From Streptomyces sp. NBC_01233 (GTDB lineage Bacteria; Actinomycetota; Actinomycetes; Streptomycetales; Streptomycetaceae), in NCBI RefSeq assembly GCF_035989305.1, contig NZ_CP108514.1, positions 9,652,501 through 9,716,500 of the forward strand: a stretch of 64,000 nt of DNA. The letters run 5' to 3'. The notes below the pieces were generated by a model that saw nothing but the letters and a program-made list of their open reading frames with translations, searched no databases and was not told the DNA's origin. Each line of letters starts with the position of its first letter. Within the stretch, counting starts at the first letter, position 1. Made by a program: the position numbers and the translations under genes. Shown here one piece after another: positions 25,813 through 34,468 of the stretch.

Positions 25813-25962
25813 CGCTTGGTCGTCCATCGAACGAGTGCGCCGGGCCGGTGGCGAACGGCCACGCCCGGTGGCTGCCCTATCGTTCCCTGCAGGTCCCGTC
25901 CGCGTGGGCGTGGACGGGACCTGCCCGTTTCTCACGACCGTCCGAACAGGAGCCGTCCTCCC

Positions 25963-26730
25963 GTGTCCTCGTCCGTCCCGCCTCCGGCACCGGCACCGGC
26001 ACCGGCCCCTCCGCCATCCGTTCGCGTGCTGCTGGTGGAGGACGACGACCTGATGCGCCGCTCCTTCACCGTCGCCATCGAGCGCTACGGGTACGGGATG
26101 AAGACGGCGGCCGACGGGCTGGCGGGGCTGGAGCTCTTCCGCGAGGAGAGCTTCGACCTGCTGATCCTGGACGTGATGCTGCCCGGCCTGGACGGGATCG
26201 GCCTGTGCCGCAGGGTCCGGGAGACCAGCCTGGTGCCGGTCCTCATGATGTCCGCCCGCGGCGACGGGCTCGACGTCGTCGCGGGTCTGGAGGCCGGCGC
26301 GGACGACTACGTGGTCAAACCCGTGGACACCTACGTGCTCGTGGCACGCATCCGTTCGCTGCTGCGGCGGGCGACCTACGCGCCCGCACCCGCCCCGGAA
26401 CCCGGCCGGGCGACCGGCGACGGCGGGCCGGAGCCGTCCGAAGGGAAGACGCTGGTCTTCGGGGACCTGGCCATCGACACCGGCGGCCTGGAGGTCTCCG
26501 TCGCCGGAGGCCCGGTGGCTCTGACCCCGACGGAACTGAAGCTGCTGCTGGCGTTCGCCGCCCACCCGGGCATCGTGCTGGAGCGCCACACCCTGCTGCG
26601 GGACGTGTGGGACTACGGCTGGGACGGCGACAGCCGTGTCGTGGACCTGTGCGTGCAGCGGCTGCGCAGGAAACTGGGCCGCGACAGGATCGAGACGGTC
26701 CGCGGCTTCGGCTACAAGCTCAGGCGCTGA
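25963..26730 (+). CDS. OmpR-family response regulator
   Basis: A 255-residue regulator. After a Pro/Ala-rich N-terminal tail, the receiver domain (VRVLLVEDDDLMRRSF, phospho-acceptor Asp in LLILDVMLPGLDG, Lys in YVVKPVDTY) is joined by a linker of about 30 residues to a winged helix (LTPTELKLLLAFAAHPGIVL, then VDLCVQRLRRKLG). The GTG at 25963 is chosen over an upstream GTG because ACAGGAG lies about 10 nt before it and it begins near the receiver. The kinase gene starts 5 bp after its stop, and a MacB-type ABC transporter follows. The arrangement resembles antimicrobial-peptide or envelope stress-sensing modules. Confidence 0.88.
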   Translation: MSSSVPPPAPAPAPAPPPSVRVLLVEDDDLMRRSFTVAIERYGYGMKTAADGLAGLELFREESFDLLILDVMLPGLDGIGLCRRVRETSLVPVLMMSARGDGLDVVAGLEAGADDYVVKPVDTYVLVARIRSLLRRATYAPAPAPEPGRATGDGGPEPSEGKTLVFGDLAIDTGGLEVSVAGGPVALTPTELKLLLAFAAHPGIVLERHTLLRDVWDYGWDGDSRVVDLCVQRLRRKLGRDRIETVRGFGYKLRR

Positions 26731-26735
26731 TCCCG

Positions 26736-28067
26736 GTGCGTCCGTTCCACCGCCTCCGGCCGGCCCGCGTGTCCCTGCGCTGGAAGATCGCCGCACTGGC
26801 CGCGGCCACGGCATTCCTGGTCGTGGCGGCCGTGGGCGTCCTCGTGCACCTGTGGACCGCGCAGGACATCCGCAGCCGTGCCGAAGCCCGGGCCTTCAAC
26901 TCCGTCTACTCCGCCATGGCCACCTACCGGCGCACCGGAACGCTGATCGACGGTGCCGAGCTCGATCCGGCCGAGCTGCCCGCCGCACTGCGCCGTCCCG
27001 CCGACGGCGTCCGGCACGTCGCCCACGACGGGCACGTCGAAGGCAACGTGGGGCCCAGCGTATGGGCCGCCCAGCGCACCGGCGGCCCGGCCAGCCCGGT
27101 GCTCGCCGTCCGGGTCAACATGAGCTCGGAGCTCCACGAGCTGCAGCGGCTCGACGTCAGCATGGCGCTGGCCTCGCTGGTCGCGCTCGCTGCGGCCGCG
27201 CCCCTCGCGGTCTACGGAGCCGGGCTGCTCGCCCGCAGGCTGCGGCGGGTCTCCGAAACCGCGGGCCGGATCTCCGCCGGGGACCTGGACGCCCGGACCG
27301 GGCCCACCGAGGGCGGCGACGAGGTGGCCGACATCGCCGCCACCGTCGACCTCATGGCCGACAGTCTCAGCCGACGGCTGCGCACCGAGCGTCAGTTCAC
27401 CGCGGACGTGGCCCACGAGCTGCGCACCCCCGTCGGCGGTCTGCTGGCCGCCGCCGACCTGCTGCCCCGCGGTGAGACGGAGGATCTGCTCCGGGCCCGG
27501 GTGCGCGACCTGCGCGGCCTGGTCGAGGACCTCCTGGAGATCTCCCGGCTCGACGCCGGCGCCGAACGGCCGGTCCGCGACCGTGTCCCGCTCGGCGCGG
27601 TCGTCTCCGAGGCGGTGGCGCGTACCGGCCTCGACACGGAGGTCACCGTCGTCGTCGCCGGTCTGCAGGGCGCCGATGCCGTCCGGACCGGAGAGACCGG
27701 AGAGACCGGGGAGACCGGAGAGACCGGGGAGACCGTGGAGACCGGGGAGACCGTGGAGACCGATCCGCGCCGCCTCGAACGAATCGTCGGCAACCTCGTC
27801 GTCAACGCCCACCGGCACGGAGAAGCCCCGGTGGGGGTCACCGTCGAGGGCCGGACGGTCGTCGTGCGCGACCACGGCGCCGGCTTTCCCCGGGACCTGC
27901 TCCTCGACGGCCCGCGCCGCTTCCACACGGGCGGCACGGGGCGCGGATCGGGCCACGGCCTGGGCCTGACCATCGCCCTCGGCCAGGCCCGGCTCCTCGG
28001 CGCCGAGCTGCGTTTCGGGAACGCCCCGGACGGCGGCGCGGTCGCCACCCTCCGCCTGCCGGCCTGA
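26736..28067 (+). CDS. Sensor histidine kinase with internal TGE repeat
   Basis: A 443-residue kinase. Two transmembrane segments (about residues 17-38 and 132-155) bound an extracytoplasmic sensor of about 95 residues. HAMP is followed by the H box FTADVAHELRTPVGGLL near residue 222, then the N box IVGNLVVNAHRHG, G1 VVRDHGAGFP and GSGHGLGLTIA. Between the H box and N box lies a run of eight three-residue units, Thr-Gly/Val-Glu, encoded by 9-bp repeats; this is unusual in the dimerisation-to-ATPase linker region and may vary in length between strains. The GTG start at 26736 lies 5 bp after the regulator stop. Confidence 0.88.
   Translation: MRPFHRLRPARVSLRWKIAALAAATAFLVVAAVGVLVHLWTAQDIRSRAEARAFNSVYSAMATYRRTGTLIDGAELDPAELPAALRRPADGVRHVAHDGHVEGNVGPSVWAAQRTGGPASPVLAVRVNMSSELHELQRLDVSMALASLVALAAAAPLAVYGAGLLARRLRRVSETAGRISAGDLDARTGPTEGGDEVADIAATVDLMADSLSRRLRTERQFTADVAHELRTPVGGLLAAADLLPRGETEDLLRARVRDLRGLVEDLLEISRLDAGAERPVRDRVPLGAVVSEAVARTGLDTEVTVVVAGLQGADAVRTGETGETGETGETGETVETGETVETDPRRLERIVGNLVVNAHRHGEAPVGVTVEGRTVVVRDHGAGFPRDLLLDGPRRFHTGGTGRGSGHGLGLTIALGQARLLGAELRFGNAPDGGAVATLRLPA
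27687..27758. repeat. Eight 9-bp tandem repeats inside the kinase gene
   Basis: Eight units of the form ACCGGAGAG/ACCGGGGAG/ACCGTGGAG in phase with codons encode Thr-Gly/Val-Glu units. Unit length divisible by three means that slippage changes length without a frameshift. Confidence 0.9.
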
Positions 28068-28086
28068 CCGCCGGCCCCCCACACAA

Positions 28087-28138
28087 CCGATACGAAGCGG
28101 AGCGGACGCCGATACGCGGCGGCCCGGGCCCCGATAGG
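28087..28138. promoter_or_regulatory. Three CCGATA repeats with 22-bp period before the MacB-type operon
   Basis: CCGATACG at 28087 and 28109 and CCGATAGG at 28131 are spaced exactly 22 bp, two helical turns, on one DNA face. CCGATAC is the reverse complement of GTATCGG found before the response regulator gene. The ABC transporter operon starts about 54 bp downstream. Confidence 0.5.
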
Positions 28139-28191
28139 TTCCCCGGACACCCTTCGAAGTGCACCTTTCCGCACCCGAGGAGGAGTCCTTC

Positions 28192-28974
28192 GTGACCACC
28201 GACCCCTTTGCCCCGCACCTGCTGCACACGCCGACCGGGGCCGCGGCCGCCACCACCGACCTGTCGAAGGTCTACGGCAGCGGCGACACCCGCGTCGTCG
28301 CCCTGGACCGGGTCAGCACCGCCTTCGGGGAGGGCGAGTTCACTGCGATCATGGGCCCGTCCGGCTGCGGCAAGTCCACGCTGATGCACTGCGCCGCCGG
28401 TCTCGACTCCTTCAGCTCCGGCTCCGTCCGCATCGGCACGACCGAACTGGGCACCCTCGACGATGGGCAGCTCACCCGGTTGCGCCGCGACCGGATCGGT
28501 TTCATCTTCCAGGCCTTCAACCTGCTGCCGACGCTGACCGCGCTGGAGAACATCACGCTGCCGCTGACCATCGCCGGCCGTCGGCCCGACCGGCAGTGGC
28601 TGGACCGCGTGGTCTCCATGGTCGGACTGGCCCAGCGCCTCGACCACCGGCCGGGACAGCTGTCCGGCGGGCAGCAGCAGCGCGTCGCGGTGGCCCGCGC
28701 CCTCGTGTCCCGCCCCTCGATCATCTTCGGCGACGAACCCACCGGCAATCTTGACTCCCGGTCCGGGGCCGAAGTCCTCGGCTTCCTGCGCGACTCGGTG
28801 CGCGAGCTGGGCCAGACCGTGGTCATGGTCACCCACGACCCCGTCGCCGCCGGCTACGCCGACCGCGTGGTCTTCCTCTCCGACGGCCGCCTGGTCGACG
28901 AGATGAGCCGTCCCACCCCGGACCGGGTGCTGGACCGCATGAAGGAATTCGACACCCGCTCGCGCACCAGCTGA
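28192..28974 (+). CDS. MacB/LolD-type ABC transporter ATP-binding protein
   Basis: A 260-residue ATPase of the MacB/LolD family, partner of the FtsX-type permease downstream. Walker A is GPSGCGKST near residue 54, the Q loop FIFQAFNLLPTLTALENI near 108, signature LSGGQQQRVAVARAL near 158 and Walker B IIFGDEPTGNLDS near 182. The GTG at 28192 is chosen because GAGGAGGAG lies about 9 nt upstream; an in-frame GTG at 28159 lacks one. Three spaced CCGATA repeats precede it. Such transporters next to two-component systems often resist peptides or lipoprotein stress, which is inferred here. Confidence 0.88.
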   Translation: MTTDPFAPHLLHTPTGAAAATTDLSKVYGSGDTRVVALDRVSTAFGEGEFTAIMGPSGCGKSTLMHCAAGLDSFSSGSVRIGTTELGTLDDGQLTRLRRDRIGFIFQAFNLLPTLTALENITLPLTIAGRRPDRQWLDRVVSMVGLAQRLDHRPGQLSGGQQQRVAVARALVSRPSIIFGDEPTGNLDSRSGAEVLGFLRDSVRELGQTVVMVTHDPVAAGYADRVVFLSDGRLVDEMSRPTPDRVLDRMKEFDTRSRTS

Positions 28975-29075
28975 CCCGCCCCACCCCGGCACCAGCACGA
29001 GTACCGACACCGCACCAGCCGCCCTCCCGCCCGCTCGCACCAGCCGAGCCCGCCTCCTCCAGGACCCGCATCCCC

Positions 29076-31613
29076 ATGTTCCGTACCGCCCTGCGCAACG
29101 TGTTCGCGCACAAGGCCCGTCTCCTGATGACCGTGTTCGCGGTCATGCTCGGAGTCACCTTCGTCTCCGGCAGCCTCGTCTACGGCGACAGCCTCCACCG
29201 CGCCGCCACCGCCCGGGCGACCGACGGCTACGAGCGCATCGCCGTCAGCGTCTTCCCCGAGGACTCCCAGGACTCCCCGAACCACCGCGGCGGGCCGGCC
29301 GGCATCGACGCCGCCACCGTGAACACCCTGGCCAAGGTCCCCGGCGTCGCCGTCGCCGCGGGCCGCGTCACCGGTTTCGCCGCCGTCGCCGACCGGGAGG
29401 GCCGGCTGCTCGGTCACGGTCCGTCCCACAAGGGGGGCAATTTCGCCCCGGGAACGACCGGCACGGACCCCGCCTACCGCTTCACCCAGGGTTCCGGCCC
29501 GACCGGCGACGACGCGATCGCCCTCGACGAGACCACCGCCGCGAAGGGCGGCTTCCGCGTGGGCGACACCGTACGCGTCGGTACGAACCAGGGCGCCGCC
29601 TCCTACACCCTCAGGGGGGTCTTCCGCACCGACGGGACCACGCTGCCCGCCGGGGGCAGCCTGACGCTGTTCGACGACGCCACCGCGCAGCGGCTCTTCC
29701 TCCGGCCCGGCCGGTACCAGAACGTGGACGTCACGGCCGCACCCGGCGCCGACGCGCAGCAACTCCTCGGCCGGATCGAATCGGTGCTGCCCCAGGGCAC
29801 CGGCGCGGCCACCGGGGCCCAGCTCGCCCGGATCCAGGCGAACCTCGCCACCAACGACAGCGACACCATGAGCCAGATCCTGCTCGGTTTCGCCGCGGTC
29901 GCCCTGTTCGTCGCCACCTTCCTCATCTCCAACACCTTCACCATGCTCGTCGCCCGGCGCACCCGGGAGCTGGCCCTGATGCGGGCCGTCGGGGCCTCGC
30001 GCAGGCAGGTGCGCCGCATCCTGCTGACCGAGTCCCTCCTCGTCGGCGCGGTCGCCTCCGCGGCCGGCCTCGCCGCCGGCACCGGGGCCGCGGCCCTGCT
30101 GCAGACCCTCTTCGCCCCGGCCGACGCCCCGGCCGGGCCGCTGGTCCTCGCCCCGGGCACCGTGATCGCTTCCCTGCTGGTCGGCACCGCCCTGCCCATG
30201 GTCGCCGCCTGGCTGCCGATCCGCCGGGCCATGGCCATCCCGCCGGTCGCCGCGCTCAGCGCGGCCGAGCCCGCGGCGCCCGCGCGCACCGGCTCCCTGC
30301 GCACCGGGTTCGGCGCCGCGCTGCTGGGCACCGGTATCGCCGCCGCCGTGTACGGGGCCCTCACCACGGGGCGGGACTCCCGGACCGTCATCGGCCTCGG
30401 CGCGGCCCTCACCCTGACCGGGACGATCGTCCTCATCCCGCTGGTGGCCCGGCCGTTCGTCGCCCTGGTCCGGCCGCTGCTGACCCGCCTCCACCCGGTG
30501 TACGGCAGCCTCGCCGCCCGCAACACCGTGCGCGATCCGTGCCGTACGGGCGCCACGGCCGCCGCGCTCGCCATCGCCCTCACCCTCGCCTCCGGCCTGT
30601 CCGTCCTCGGAGCATCCGCCGCCCGGTACCTCGACCGGGCGACCACCCACGACTTCACGGCCGACTACCTGGTCAAGCCCGCCGAGGGCGGCATGCGGAT
30701 GACCCCCGACACCGCGGCGGCCCTGAGGAAGGTGCCCGGCGCCGCGCTCAACCAGTCCACCGCATACCGGCTGGCCGGAACCCCCTCCGTGCTGACCGGC
30801 GTCGACCCCGCCACCATCGGCCGGCTGCTGCGCTACGACGTGGTCGAGGGCTCCCTCGACCGCCTCGCCGAGGGCCAGATCGCCGTGGCCGCATTCAAGG
30901 CCGAGGCGGCTGGCTGGCACGTCGGTCAGACCCTGCCCCTGCAGCGTCAGGACGGCGAGCGGGGCAGCGTCACCATCGGCGCCGTCTACCGGGCGGACGA
31001 GCAGAGCAACCTGCTGCCCAGCATCACTGCCCCCGACTCCCTGGTCGCGCGCTACGACTCCACCCCGCGCACCGCCGCAATCCTCGTCGCCACGGACGGT
31101 GGACCCAGCCGGACCGCACGTGTCGACGTCACCCACGCCCTCGGCGACAACCCCGCCCTGGCCGTCCTCGACCAGGCGGGGATCCGGGCCCAGGACAGCG
31201 GGTCCATCGGCGACCAGCTCAACGTCTTCTACGCGCTGCTGAGCATGGCCCTGGTGATCGCCGCGCTGGGCATCGCCAACACCCTCGCGATGTCCGTCCT
31301 CGAACGCCGCAAGGAGATCGGCACCCTGCGCGCCCTCGGTGTGGACCGCGCCGGTGTGAGCCGGATGATCCGCCTGGAGGCCCTCGTCCTCGGCGCTCTC
31401 GGTGCGACGCTCGGCACGGTCCTGGGCGTCTTCCTGGGCTGGGCGCTCGGCCGCACCCTCCAGGAAAGCGTCGCGGGCTACGCGCTGGTCCTTCCCTGGG
31501 GCCGGCTCGCCCTCGGCGTGCTCGTCGCCCTGGCGGGCGCGCTGGCCGCCTCGCTCCGGCCGGCCCGCAGGGCCGCCCGCGTCGACATCCCGGCCGCTAC
31601 GGCGGCGCAGTAA
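29076..31613 (+). CDS. FtsX/MacB-type ABC transporter permease
   Basis: An 845-residue membrane permease with two repeats of the layout transmembrane helix, large extracytoplasmic domain, then a three- or four-helix FtsX domain. The first FtsX block is near residues 270-390 (LLGFAAVALFVATFLISNTF, then TRELALMRAVGASRRQV), and the second is at the C-terminus (VIAALGIANTLAMSVLERRKEIGTLRALGV). It starts 101 bp after the ATPase gene. MacB-type pumps move substrates mechanically outside the membrane. Substrate is unknown; regulation by the adjacent two-component system is likely from context and promoter repeats. Confidence 0.88.
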   Translation: MFRTALRNVFAHKARLLMTVFAVMLGVTFVSGSLVYGDSLHRAATARATDGYERIAVSVFPEDSQDSPNHRGGPAGIDAATVNTLAKVPGVAVAAGRVTGFAAVADREGRLLGHGPSHKGGNFAPGTTGTDPAYRFTQGSGPTGDDAIALDETTAAKGGFRVGDTVRVGTNQGAASYTLRGVFRTDGTTLPAGGSLTLFDDATAQRLFLRPGRYQNVDVTAAPGADAQQLLGRIESVLPQGTGAATGAQLARIQANLATNDSDTMSQILLGFAAVALFVATFLISNTFTMLVARRTRELALMRAVGASRRQVRRILLTESLLVGAVASAAGLAAGTGAAALLQTLFAPADAPAGPLVLAPGTVIASLLVGTALPMVAAWLPIRRAMAIPPVAALSAAEPAAPARTGSLRTGFGAALLGTGIAAAVYGALTTGRDSRTVIGLGAALTLTGTIVLIPLVARPFVALVRPLLTRLHPVYGSLAARNTVRDPCRTGATAAALAIALTLASGLSVLGASAARYLDRATTHDFTADYLVKPAEGGMRMTPDTAAALRKVPGAALNQSTAYRLAGTPSVLTGVDPATIGRLLRYDVVEGSLDRLAEGQIAVAAFKAEAAGWHVGQTLPLQRQDGERGSVTIGAVYRADEQSNLLPSITAPDSLVARYDSTPRTAAILVATDGGPSRTARVDVTHALGDNPALAVLDQAGIRAQDSGSIGDQLNVFYALLSMALVIAALGIANTLAMSVLERRKEIGTLRALGVDRAGVSRMIRLEALVLGALGATLGTVLGVFLGWALGRTLQESVAGYALVLPWGRLALGVLVALAGALAASLRPARRAARVDIPAATAAQ

Positions 31614-31621
31614 CCCCGCGA

Positions 31622-31664
31622 CCGGGCCCGCCGCCGTGACCTGTTCAGCCGGCGGCGGGCCCGG
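31622..31664. terminator. Bidirectional terminator between permease and esterase genes
   Basis: A perfect 15-bp stem (31622-31636 with 31650-31664) with a 13-nt loop lies between two convergent genes. The minus-strand gene's stop codon is in the loop. Confidence 0.75.
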
Positions 31665-32691
31665 CACCGGACCGGGCGAGGACGCGCCGGAGCCAGGCGG
31701 AACGGGCGTCACGGGCGTCCCGGCTGAGCGCCGCCTGCGGTGCGAAGCCGTCGAAGCCGTGGAAGGCCCCGGGCCACACGTGCAGTTCGGCCTGGCCACC
31801 GGCCTGCCAGATCGCGTTCGCGTAGGCCACGTCCTCGTCACGGAAGGTCTCGGCCGACCCGACCTCGATGTAGGCCGGGGGCAGCCCGGACAGATCCGCC
31901 GCGCGGGCGGGGGCCGCGTAGGGCGGCAGGTCCGCGGCGCCGTACCGGTCGCCCAGCAGCGCCTGCCACGCGGTGGCGTTGGAGGTCCGGTCCCAGATGC
32001 CGAGGCCGGCCATCTGGTGGCTGGAGACGGTGTCGCCGCGGTCGTCGAGCATCGGGCACAGGAGCAGCTGCCCGATCGGTGCCGGCCCGCCACGGTCGCG
32101 GGTGAGCAGGGCGAGTGCCGCGGCGAGGCCGCCGCCGGCGCTCTTGCCTCCGACGACGACGCGGTCCGCGTCGATGCCCAGTTCGCCCGCGTGCCCGGCC
32201 ACCCAGACGAGTCCGGCGTAGCAGTCCTCCACCGGGCCGGGGTACTGCGTGTGCGGTGCCAGCCGGTACTCGACGGAGACGACGGCCAGCTCCAGGGGGA
32301 GGGCCCATTCGCGCAGCAGCTGAGGGACGACGGACCAAGCGTTCCCCATGATCATTCCGCCGCCGTGCATGTAGTACAGCACCGGCAGCGGGCCCGTGAC
32401 CCCGGCGGGCCGTGCGCTCACGAGCCCGACGTCCGGCTCGCCCGGCGCTCCCGGGACGACCAGCTCGTCCACCTCGAAGAGGCCGTCGGCGCGGAGCTCC
32501 CGCAGCGTCGGCCTGGGCCGGGACGCGGCATCCTGCTCCTGCCAGGCAGCGAGGTTCTCCGGGGTGAAGGGCTCTCTCGCCGCGTCCCCCAAAGCCACCA
32601 GCGCCGCGCTCAGTTCGGGGTCGAAGGGGGGCGCCGTCCAAGCCGTCGGGCCGGGCTCGCTGCCTGCGGGGAACGCTCGCGCGGGGTCCAT
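31645..32691 (-). CDS. Alpha/beta hydrolase, HSL-type esterase/lipase
   Basis: A 348-residue esterase of the hormone-sensitive-lipase family. The oxyanion-hole motif HGGG sits in YYMHGGGMIMGN near residue 107-118, the nucleophile elbow GKSAGGG near residue 180 (GxSxG), and the catalytic Asp and His in ETFRDEDVAYAN and GAFHGFDGFAPQ near the C-terminus. The start ATG opens with ARAFPAGSEPG. It is a cytosolic enzyme without signal peptide. Its substrate and pathway are unknown, and it is convergent with the MacB-type permease gene. Confidence 0.88.
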   Translation of the reverse strand: MDPARAFPAGSEPGPTAWTAPPFDPELSAALVALGDAAREPFTPENLAAWQEQDAASRPRPTLRELRADGLFEVDELVVPGAPGEPDVGLVSARPAGVTGPLPVLYYMHGGGMIMGNAWSVVPQLLREWALPLELAVVSVEYRLAPHTQYPGPVEDCYAGLVWVAGHAGELGIDADRVVVGGKSAGGGLAAALALLTRDRGGPAPIGQLLLCPMLDDRGDTVSSHQMAGLGIWDRTSNATAWQALLGDRYGAADLPPYAAPARAADLSGLPPAYIEVGSAETFRDEDVAYANAIWQAGGQAELHVWPGAFHGFDGFAPQAALSRDARDARSAWLRRVLARSGAGPAAG

Positions 32692-32748
32692 GCGACGTAG
32701 TCAACCACCTGCCGCCAGGGGCCGGGGCCCGTCGTCGGAGCGCGCGAC

Positions 32749-33405
32749 TCATACGGCGGTCACGTGTTCCTCGGCGCCCATGTCGAGGCGGAAGGGCGGG
32801 TACGCGTCCGTCATGAGCGTGGCGTACGCCGTGACGCGGAGCACCCACCGGTTGAGCCCGATCACCAGGTCGAACAGGTCCCGCGGGTACTTCTCGGTGA
32901 AGGCCAGGGTGACGACCGCGATGAGTGCCAGCAGGCCGATCAGGCCTGCGCTCCACCAGCCGCCGTGCGCACCGGTGAAGAAGCCGATCACGAGGTAGTG
33001 CGGGATGGCGAGCAGCCACCACTTCACCAGGACCAGGCCCCGGGAGAGGCGCTCGGGGTAGGCGATGTCCAGCCGGGCCGGGTAGTCGGGTTCGGGTCCG
33101 AGGCTGAACGGCGGGTACCGGTCGGTGCCCAGGACGCCGTAGGAGTAGTACGAGACCCGCCAGGACCAGCGCAGGACCCCGAGGTTGAAGTCGAAGAGGG
33201 CCCGCGGGTACCGCTCGGTGAAGAGGATGGCGAAGAACGCGATCACGCAGATCACGAGGAAGGCGATCCACAGGAACGCCAGCACGATGTAGTGCGGAAT
33301 GGCCAGGATCCACTTGACCAGCCACAGCCAGCGCGAAAGCGGCGCGTCCAGCGTGGCCGACACCGTTACCGGCGGGTAGGAGGTCTGCATGGTCATCGTG
33401 CTCAC
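32749..33405 (-). CDS. DUF4389 membrane protein
   Basis: A 218-residue membrane protein with two homologous halves. Each has a hydrophobic pair followed by a conserved ERYPRALFDFNLGVLRWSWR-type motif; the second copy reads EKYPRDLFDLVIGLNRWVLR. Each half ends with a D.YPPF motif (TDRYPPFSL, TDAYPPFRL). This duplication is diagnostic of DUF4389. The biochemical role is unknown. It stands alone between the esterase and the oxygenase on the opposite strand. Confidence 0.85.
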   Translation of the reverse strand: MSTMTMQTSYPPVTVSATLDAPLSRWLWLVKWILAIPHYIVLAFLWIAFLVICVIAFFAILFTERYPRALFDFNLGVLRWSWRVSYYSYGVLGTDRYPPFSLGPEPDYPARLDIAYPERLSRGLVLVKWWLLAIPHYLVIGFFTGAHGGWWSAGLIGLLALIAVVTLAFTEKYPRDLFDLVIGLNRWVLRVTAYATLMTDAYPPFRLDMGAEEHVTAV

Positions 33406-33567
33406 CTCATCGGCTCACCTCGCCCCTTCCCATCATCCCGGCTGCGCGCACGGCCCTCCACTCGGGCGGACCCCGAAGGTCGGCACATGGGGCGAAATCG
33501 GTGTACTCCTGTGCGCCCCCCTGTGCTCCTTCGACGGTGCGGGCCGCTCCGCTTACGGTTCCGGGCC

Positions 33568-34425
33568 ATGAGCGGATACGCGAAGGAACCGGCCACCCCG
33601 ACGGAAATCAGCTCCCGGGACTTGCCTCCCTCCGACCGGTGGTCCACGACCCCCGTCATACCGGCTCCGGTCTGCCGCTTCGAGAACTTCCTCGGCGGGG
33701 AACGCGCCGCCGGCCTGCTGGCGTACGCGATCTCCCGGCAGCCCGACTTCAACGCGGGAACGGTCCTGGACCCCCTGTCGGGCCAGGTCACCCACAAAGG
33801 TCGCAGCTCCCTCGTCCTCCCCGTGACCAGCTCCGTCTTCAGCCGGCACCTCGCCGACTGCCTGCCGCTCGTCCAGGAGGTCCTCGGTCACCAGGCCGCG
33901 CTCACGCAGACCCTGACAGTCCTGACGGCGCACGGGGAAGGGGGCCACTACGGCATCCACACCGACGCCTCACGGGTCCGCGACGTCAGCACGGCCGTGT
34001 CGGCCGTGTACTACCTCCACCGCAGGCCCCGTGGTTTCGATGGCGGCCAACTCCGTTTGTACGACACTCAGTTCCACGAGAGCGGACCGCAGCCGGCGGA
34101 GGCCTACCGCACCATCGAACCCGAGCACGACACCATCGTGTTCTTCCCGGCGAGCGCCTTCCACGAGGTGGTCCCGTCCACCTGCCCCAGCGGCCGGTTC
34201 GAAGATCACCGGTTCACGCTCACGACATGGATAAGCGGTGCCGAGTCCGCGTCGGCGACTCCCGACACCCCGTTCCGGATCTGGCAGTGGATGGCCCGCG
34301 CCGCCGAACACACCCGCCCGCTCGCGGACATCACGCGTGATCACGACGGCGCCAGGCCCATCCCCCTCCCGGCCGCCGACCCCGTCACCCGGCTCACCCT
34401 TCCCGCACCCCGCACGACACCGTGA
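33568..34425 (+). CDS. 2-oxoglutarate/Fe(II)-dependent oxygenase
   Basis: A 285-residue oxygenase of the prolyl-4-hydroxylase-like double-stranded beta-helix fold. The iron ligands fit HxD...H: IHTDAS near residue 130 and FHEVVPS near residue 198, and the 2OG-binding Arg is likely in DHRFTLTTW near 215. FDGGQLRLYD is the usual GG..L strand. The ATG at 33568 follows a GC-rich leader without a clear ribosome binding site. It lies next to the siderophore region but is separated from it by a decayed transporter, so a siderophore role is only a possibility. The substrate is unknown. Confidence 0.82.
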   Translation: MSGYAKEPATPTEISSRDLPPSDRWSTTPVIPAPVCRFENFLGGERAAGLLAYAISRQPDFNAGTVLDPLSGQVTHKGRSSLVLPVTSSVFSRHLADCLPLVQEVLGHQAALTQTLTVLTAHGEGGHYGIHTDASRVRDVSTAVSAVYYLHRRPRGFDGGQLRLYDTQFHESGPQPAEAYRTIEPEHDTIVFFPASAFHEVVPSTCPSGRFEDHRFTLTTWISGAESASATPDTPFRIWQWMARAAEHTRPLADITRDHDGARPIPLPAADPVTRLTLPAPRTTP

Positions 34426-34444
34426 ACGAGATCCTGTCGTTTTA

Positions 34445-34463
34445 TGAGGTCAGGCTGACTTTC
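34445..34463 (+). promoter_or_regulatory. Iron-box-like site before the decayed ABC importer
   Basis: TGAGGTCAGGCTGACTTTC matches 13 of 19 positions of the DmdR/IdeR consensus TTAGGTTAGGCTAACCTAA, with the AGGCT core intact. It sits a few bases before the relic ATPase frame, as expected of an iron-repressed promoter. Confidence 0.42.
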
Positions 34464-34468
34464 CCGGT

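Noticed and set aside
27687..27758. CRISPR-like array
   Set aside because: The repeats are 9 bp, contiguous, codon-phased and inside a kinase gene; there are no spacers or cas genes.
28854..32093. A 1079-codon minus-strand frame over the MacB-type permease
   Set aside because: Repeated Gly/Arg/Asp-rich sequence antisense to a clear FtsX permease; it contains no family motif.
33568..34425. Assigning the 2OG oxygenase to coelichelin biosynthesis
   Set aside because: Coelichelin needs no such step in the known pathway, and a decayed transporter separates the gene from cchA.
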